A stretch of DNA of 64,000 nucleotides from Notholithocarpus densiflorus. Taxonomy: Eukaryota > Streptophyta > Magnoliopsida > Fagales > Fagaceae. The position numbers and the translations under genes were made by a program. Positions within the stretch are counted from its first letter, which is position 1, and every line of letters begins with the position of its first letter. Positions 58,112-64,000 of this stretch are shown one piece after another. The notes below the pieces were generated by a model. It was not told the origin of the DNA. It did no database searches and was given only the letters and a program-made list of their open reading frames with translations. The stretch spans positions 9,129,428-9,193,427 of the forward strand of contig JARYZH020000001.1 in NCBI GenBank assembly GCA_030021035.2, written 5' to 3'.

Positions 58112-58457
58112 CTAGTCTCATCACACACGCTACGCGTGTGTATGAGGCTTTTTTTTTTAAGAAAAAAAAAAAAACCCGGTGTTTTTATTTTATATATATA
58201 ATTTTTATTTTGAGAATCTAATTTATAATTTTTTTTTTGAGCATGAATCTAATTTTATAAGTGGATAAAGAAATTTGAAAATTTACAGGATAGTAGTCCT
58301 ATTTTTTAGGTAATGTTTTAGTGGAAATTAGAATTACATTTTTACCGGAATGTCCTTTAGTTTTGTCTCTACTTAAATATAGAGGTGTAGGGGCATTTTT
58401 GAACTAAAAAAAAATGAGGAATCCAAACAGAGGAAGCTCCTTAAATAGTAGTATAGA
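58112..58457 (-). mobile_element. Helitron copy b (non-autonomous, 346 bp)
   Basis: On the minus strand the 5' end is TCTATACTACTATTTAAGG at 58457 and the 3' end is hairpin 'cctcatacacacgcgtagcgtgtgtgatgag' (words split) plus CTAG at 58112, in an A|T target context. Same subfamily as copy c. Confidence 0.8.
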
Positions 58458-58537
58458 TAATATATATATATCCCCTAGATTTCATCAAAAAATAAATAAA
58501 TAGCCTAGATAATCTTCTATTCTCTTCTCTTCTCTTC

Positions 58538-60239
58538 TCTATATTTATTAAGAGAATTCACAAAGTTAGTTATCACTTCATAAATTATTAATAATACTCC
58601 TAATCTAATTAAATAATCTATATTTTTTAAAAATAAAAATTAAAGTTAAAATTGTAATTCAATAATAATAAAATGAAAACAAAAAAAACTATCAGATAAA
58701 TCTCTCTCTCTAACTTCCTTCTAAAAAGCAAAAAACCTCCCGCCCATGGTCTCACAAGTCACAACTTCCCACATCTTCTATCCCACATATCACAAGTTCA
58801 CAACTACCACATCTCATAAACTTCGCACTACAAACAAAACTTCTTACCTACATCTCACAAACTTCCCTTCCCAAATATGTGAATGTATCACAAAAAAAAA
58901 AAAACCCATTTCCAATAATTTGTTATGTGTACCTATTCATCTATCTATACTATTATTTAAGGAATTTCTCCTGTTTGAATTCCTCATTTTTTTAGTTTAA
59001 AAATACCCCTACACTCCTATATTTAAGTAAAGACAAAACTAAAGGACAATCCGGTAAAAATGCAACTCTAACTCCCACTAAAATATTGCCTAAAAAATAG
59101 GACCACTCTCCTATTAATTTTCAAATTGATTTATTCACTTATAAATTAGATTTTCAAAATAAAAATTATATATATATATATAAAATAAAAAAAACACTTT
59201 TTTTTCTACAAAATAGGACCACTAAAAAAAAGCCTCATTGCACGCGTGAAGCGCATGTGATGAGGCTAGTGTTCCTAATTTAAATTGGATTTTTGATAGC
59301 TAGCTACTGTTCTCACAAACAAAAACTTCAGGCTGCTTCATTTTGATATACAATTTCAACACAAACTTCCTTCTTGGAGTGTGACTATAAAAAATTGGTG
59401 TACAAACTTTGCTTTATTTCATTAAAAAGGCATGTAAGTTTTCTTCGATGCATTTTTTTTTATCCATGTACTATGGTTTTTTTATGGATTTTTTTTTTGT
59501 TTTTGTTTTTATTTTTTTGGAGAATCTGTTATGATTGCTAAATCCACTAATACAAATTTACAAATTATGTCTTAGAATTTGGTCTGTTTGTTAAAAATTA
59601 AAAATTATTAGGCTTCAGTTGTAAATTGTAATTGAGAACATATGTTATAATTAAGAAGTTTAAATTTATAGATGTTAGAATTGGTGTCCTTTCAATTGCA
59701 CTTCTTTTTTCCTTTTAATATTTTTATTCACTGTGTTATTTTGGTGTTTTAACTGTTTTCTTTTCACATGATCTCCATGTTCTGTATTTTTTCTTTTAAT
59801 GAATATATTTCCTCTTTATATATATAAAAAACTAACCTCCATAGTTTGGTTTCTTTTTTCTTTTCTTCTTTTAAATTATAATAGTATCCGGTTATTATAT
59901 ACTTGGAACCAAATTGAAATTAATTTCATAATATATGCACTAAATTCTAATGTGATTAAAAAAATAAAAATAAAAATTACGACAACCATGTATTTTTTAT
60001 AAATGTGGGTGATTTATTTAGTTGCATAAAGGCAAAAGCATCGCATATGATTTCAATGCTATTTTGGTTTACATTTTTTGTAGTTAGCCTTGTGACACTT
60101 TTGGCTGTATTTAGTAGTTCCAAATGTGCAATTTTTGTGAGAAAACGTGAAAACCTCAAATTGAAATGAGTGAAAAATTATGACAATAAAAAAAAAAAAA
60201 AGCCTTGTCGCATGCGCAAAGCGCGTGTGATGAGACTAG
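58538..60239 (+). mobile_element. Helitron copy f (non-autonomous, 1.7 kb) containing copy c
   Basis: The 5' end TCTATATTTATTAAGAG and the 3' hairpin 'cttgtcgcatgcgc aaa gcgcgtgtgatgag' plus CTAG at 60236-60239, then T. The interior has a C-rich stretch (58720-58880: 'cacaagtcacaacttccc', 'cacatctcataaacttc') that may be a captured gene piece; the frame at 58746-59000 is not recognisable. Copy c is nested at 58944-59269. Confidence 0.7.
58944..59269 (+). mobile_element. Helitron copy c (non-autonomous, 326 bp), nested in copy f
   Basis: It starts TCTATACTATTATTTAAGG after A, and ends with hairpin 'cctcattgcacgcg tgaa gcgcatgtgatgagg' (words split) plus CTAG before T. It is homologous to copy b in the opposite orientation. 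Confidence 0.85.
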
Positions 60240-60253
60240 TCTTTATATATTAA

Positions 60254-60664
60254 TCTCTATATATTAAGAGGATTCAGAAAGTTAGTTATGACTTTAAAAA
60301 ATGCCAAAAATACTCATAATCTAATTAGATAATCTTTATTCTTAAAAAATAAAAAATAGGGTTAAAATTGTAATTCAACAAAAAAAAAAAAAAAAAACCA
60401 CTACGGAAGCTTTTTTCCTAAAAATTAGCACACTTTCTATCTAAACTTATGTCACATAGGTTTTATACAATTTTTTTTCTAGAAACTAGCACACACTAAT
60501 CCCAGCACTTTACTCCATTTTAAATTTTAAATTTTAGTTTTATAAAAATCATTTCCTGTGTAAACTTACTAGCAATTGATAAATTCGAATTGCAAAATTA
60601 TATTAAACTCAAAAATTTAAAAAAAAGCCTCATCACACGTGCGGAGCGCATGTGATGAGGCTAG
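60254..60664 (+). mobile_element. Helitron copy d (non-autonomous, about 411 bp)
   Basis: The 5' end TCTCTATATATTAAGAGG after A; the 3' hairpin 'gcctcatcacacgtg cgga gcgcatgtgatgaggc' (words split) plus CTAG before T. Nearly identical to copy e. Confidence 0.85.
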
Positions 60665-60666
60665 TT

Positions 60667-61103
60667 TCTATATATTAAGAGGATTCAGAAAGTTAGTTAT
60701 GACTTTAAAAAATGCCAAAAATATCCATTATCTAATTAGATAATTTTTATTCTTAAAAAATAAAAAATAGGGTTAAAATTGTAATTCAAAAAATTTTAAA
60801 AAAAAACTACCAGAGAAACTTTTTTCCTAAAAATTAGCACTCTTTTTATCTAAACATATGTCGTATACGTTTTATACTTTTTTTTCTCCTAAAAACTAGC
60901 ACACACTATGATTCTCACAAAAAAAAAAAACTAGCACACACTAACCCAACAGCTTACTTCGTATCAAATCCTAAATTTTAGTTTTATAAAAATTATTTCC
61001 TGTGTAACCTTACTAATAATAAATAAATTTAAACTGAAAAATTATATTAAACTAAAAAAAAAGAAGCCTCATCGCACGCGTGGAGCGCGTGTGACGAGGC
61101 TAT
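60667..61103 (+). mobile_element. Helitron copy e (non-autonomous, about 437 bp)
   Basis: The 5' end TCTATATATTAAGAGG; the 3' hairpin 'gcctcatcgcacgcg tgga gcgcgtgtgacgaggc' (words split) followed by CTAT in place of CTAG. It lies head-to-tail directly behind copy d. Confidence 0.8.
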
Positions 61104-61115
61104 ATATATTATTGC

Positions 61116-61288
61116 ATGAGAAATGATATGTCTATAACATTTTTATAAAAAATCTTAAGTGATATGTTGTTATTGGTTGTTATTGTTGAAGCAAAAAAGT
61201 AATCTTAATATTAGGTTCAAATTTGAATCAATAACAACTAACCATCTATAATTTGTTGTAAAAATATTATAGAAATAATACTTCTCAT
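61116..61288. mobile_element. MITE, 173 bp
   Basis: Left ATGAGAAATGATATGTCTAT, right read backwards ATGAGAAGTATTATTTCTAT, continuing as imperfect inverted repeats for about 35 bp. Identical flanks TATTGC at 61110-61115 and 61289-61294. Confidence 0.75.
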
Positions 61289-61294
61289 TATTGC

Positions 61295-61463
61295 TTTTAC
61301 TTACTGACAAGATAAGAGTGGTGTGGGAGTCACCCAAGGTCATCAAACCAAACCCAAAACCCCAAAAAAAAAGAGCGGTGTGCTCTCAGAAAAGAGATAA
61401 GAGTAGTATGGCTTTATTTCTTTCTCTCTTACGACATTTCCACAGAGGCCAGGCAGAGTATAG

Positions 61464-61505
<42 letters not shown>

Positions 61506-62028
61506 ATTATTGGACTCTTTGTGTTCCACATACTCATTATCTCTCTTCCTCCAATACACACTCACAAACAGAGATAGATTTTGGAGTTGTGATTTTTGGA
61601 ATTGGTTGGGTTTTGAGTGAATGCCTGTTGTTAGTTGAGGAATTCTTGGAGTTCATTCGTCAACAGAAGAAAATTTAAATAAATAAATAACAGGATTTCT
61701 TGGCATTTGAAGTATTGAGGTATGTTTTAGTGTCATGAAATTTCATAATTTTGCTGGAATAATAATGTTTGTTGTCTAATAGGATATGAGAGTGACACAT
61801 TATTTCCGTTGTTATTGGAAAATCATTAACTTAATGTGTATTAGAATCCTTGAAAATGACAAAAACTCTATAAAGTTTCATTTTGTTTTTATTTTCTTTG
61901 TTGGGTAAACATAATTTTTGGCATGAATGGCTTTAGCAATTAGATGTGCGTGTGTTTTTATGTTTGTGGATTTTTCATGTGGAATTTGATTGGATGCAGA
62001 GAAAGGATAAGGTGTGAGAAAGACAATA
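61295..62028 (+). promoter_or_regulatory. Promoter and 5'UTR of the CFA-synthase-type gene, with 5'UTR intron
   Basis: A CT microsatellite at about 61467-61502 is typical of a plant 5' leader. A 5'UTR intron runs from GAG|GTATGTT (61720) to GCAG (61999), after which 62000-62028 joins the start codon. 5'UTR introns often raise expression in plants. No TATA box is assigned with confidence. Confidence 0.6.
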
Positions 62029-62214
62029 ATGTCGAAGAAGATGAGAGTGGCAGTAATTGGCAGTGGGATTAGTGGGTTAGTTTCGGCCTATGCTATGGCT
62101 AAAGCTGGCGTAGATGTTGTGTTGTACGAGAAGGAGGACTACTTGGGCGGCCATGCCAAGACCGTCACCTTCGACGGTGTTGATTTGGACCTCGGTTTCA
62201 TGGTCTTCAATCGT
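62029..62214 (+). CDS. Cyclopropane-fatty-acid-synthase-type protein, first coding exon (N-terminal FAD oxidoreductase domain); gene continues off right edge
   Basis: The ATG at 62029 starts MSKKMRVAVIGSGISGLVSA. The dinucleotide-binding Rossmann fold shows GSGISG and ends its second strand in VVLYEKE, whose acidic residue binds the ribose. YLGGHAKTV and LDLGFMVFN are typical of the amine-oxidase-like N-terminal domain fused to the cyclopropane synthase methyltransferase in plant CFA proteins (about 860 residues). The exon ends at 62214 with a GTAAGT donor. The methyltransferase part is not in the window, so a stand-alone FAD oxidoreductase cannot be excluded. Plant CFA synthases add a methylene from S-adenosylmethionine to oleoyl chains. 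An upstream in-frame GTG at 62014 is not a likely start. Confidence 0.8.
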
Positions 62215-64000
62215 GTAAGTTCTCCTTTCGGATAGGAATTTTTTTTTTTTTTTTTAAATCTTTTATTTTACTTAAAAGATTAAAATATAATAAGCCAGTT
62301 ATAACTAAAAACTTTAGTTAAATTGACTTAAAAAAAAAAAAAAAAATGAATCCCAACTAAACATATGAGTATGACAGTATAAATACTTTTATGTTTCACT
62401 TTATATTTCATCATCACATTATTTTATAGATTTGATTTTGGTTCCATTGTATTTGATTATATAAAAAAATCCAAGAAATATATGATATATTTTTTTTTTT
62501 TTGAGAAAATTGAATCATAAGTAGAACAAAAAAAAAAAAAAAAAGAATGGGACAGAGAATTAAGAAGATAAATAAATCACTTTTTTCCTTTTTAGCCCGC
62601 AGGCCTATGCTATCTATATCTGTTATCATAAAAAGGTATAGTAAGAAAATAGAAGTAAAAGTCTTCCTCGTTTGGCAAATCTGTTTTGAGCTCCTAAAAA
62701 ATGGCTCCGAACTCCCTTTTTTTTTTACGTAACAGAAAGTTTAGGTACGACAAATCTGTCAACATTTTCGTATTAAGTTTGTTGTGAGTTGTACTGGGTT
62801 TAAATAACTTTTTAGTATTATATTTTAAGTTATAGTATGACGCGTTGATTTATTATGAAAATATTCTAAGGTTTATTATGCTCTAAAAAAAACTTTTCAT
62901 TTAATGGATTTCGATGAGACTTCTAAAATAGCATCTCGTTCGCAATCTTTAGGTTATTTCAGGTCGATTCAAAATAGTTTAAAACTTAAATTAATTAAAT
63001 TAAATGAGATTTTTATATTTACCTATCAACTAAATAATATAAAATTTATTCTTCTTACTATTTCTTGGGATGGAAAAATATAAATTAAGTTATAGTATTT
63101 AAATTTTAAATATTTCACTTTTTTTTTTTTTGTTGCGTGTGAAACAAATTATTTCAAGACAATTTTACAGGTTTTTCTTAATCAAGGGTTTTAGAGACAT
63201 TTACTTTTTACTCCTAGACATTCAAAAAATAACCTTATAAATCTTATCTTTATATGATGAATAAAATTTGAGATCTTCATACTCCTAAAACCATTAAGCT
63301 TACCAACCAAGTTAGTCACTAGTCACCACCAATGGGGTCGCATTCACATGCTATTGATGTGGTACTAAGTAGTAGCCATTCACATTGTATTGTTGTGATA
63401 TAGAAGGAGCCCAATTCAATTCACATGATATTGCCATTTCTAGACACTTACAAAACTATCTCCTCGAATTTCCAGTACTGCCCCCATAATCTTCGGATCT
63501 TATAGATTCCTTTTTTAATTATTTTTTTGATTATATGTAAATTGGTCCACTTGTAATTTAAGACTAACTGTAAGGTGCACTTTGTAACTCAGCAAAAAAA
63601 GAAAAAAAGAAAAGAAAAACGACTAAATGTAAGGTGCACTTTGTGGCGATGTGGTCATTCTAGAATCGCTTATTTTCACTGACTTTCTTTTCTTTTTTTT
63701 TTCTTTTTTTTTTGAAGAGTTTTCACTGACTTTCTTTAACTCTTAATTATCCCTTGTTTTTATTTTTATTTTTAAAAACACTGACTATATATTAAAATTT
63801 ATTGCGCACATATTTAATAGTGTAACTTTATTTTCTTGCATTTTCGTTTCTTCGTCAATTACTTCCATTTTCTTTTTTCTTTTTCTTTAATTCCAAATTA
63901 ATTATTTCCCTGTGCATGTACTATGGGAGTGCATGGGTGAGATTTGATTGAGTTTGAAGGCTTTTTTATTTTATTTTATTTTTGTTTATTATTATTATTT
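62215..64000 (+). other. First coding intron of the CFA-type gene (extends past the window)
   Basis: AT-rich with poly-T, poly-A and 'tttattttatttt' tracts. No second exon is visible up to the edge. A 'ctaaatgtaaggtgcactttgt'-type word occurs twice (about 63570 and 63625, interrupted here), a small local duplication around an AAAG tract. 63330-63400 has a similar pair ('cattcacatgcta', 'cattcacattgta'). Confidence 0.5.

Overview
The window looks like nuclear DNA of a eudicot plant: AT-rich, low gene density, intron-containing genes with canonical GT-AG splice sites, and plant-specific families (DUF810/MUN protein, NPGR-type calmodulin-binding protein, FAR1-like Mutator transposase, Tat-lineage Ty3/gypsy element). 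A woody host is possible but the sequence does not prove it. All boundaries below were read by eye.

Only three host genes look intact. (1) A TrmA/RlmD-type RNA uridine methyltransferase on the minus strand: four 5' exons at 2130-5427, the rest lying off the left edge. (2) A complete five-exon DUF810 (Munc13-homology) gene on the minus strand, 28370-32757, about 1038 residues. (3) The first coding exon of a plant cyclopropane-fatty-acid-synthase-type protein (N-terminal FAD oxidoreductase part) at 62029-62214 plus, preceded by a 5'UTR intron and running off the right edge. Between 33.4 and 38.3 kb are relics: one NPGR2-like exon with a stop, and an eight-exon pseudogene of an LdpA-like 4Fe-4S protein that still shows its intron-exon structure.

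The rest is layered transposon sequence. 5.5-6.4 kb: palindrome-rich CTCGAG repeats. 9.7-10.3 kb: LINE ORF1 relic. 11.2-12.2 and 16.6-17.75 kb: two related Mutator-like terminal-inverted-repeat (TIR) elements. 13.7-15.4 kb: PIF/Harbinger-like element. 18.1-27.7 kb: complete 9.6-kb Tat-lineage LTR retrotransposon with a perfect 5-bp target duplication, two RNase H domains and an antisense, intron-containing reading frame; it appears to sit inside an older TIR element. 42.7-45.1 kb: tandem palindrome-ended units, one split by a solo LTR. 46.1-46.7 kb: second solo LTR. 48.8-53.5 kb: Mutator element with long TIRs and a broken FAR1-like transposase, its left TIR split by another element. 53.9-57.1 kb: a 90-bp minisatellite and a roughly 95-bp satellite-like array. 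57.6-61.1 kb: six Helitron copies, one nested in another, one split by a SINE.

No new defence, metabolic or regulatory system was found. What stands out is the insertion record, where duplicated sequences supply natural empty sites, plus the Helitron cluster, the antisense spliced frame in the Tat element and the cluster of host-gene relics.
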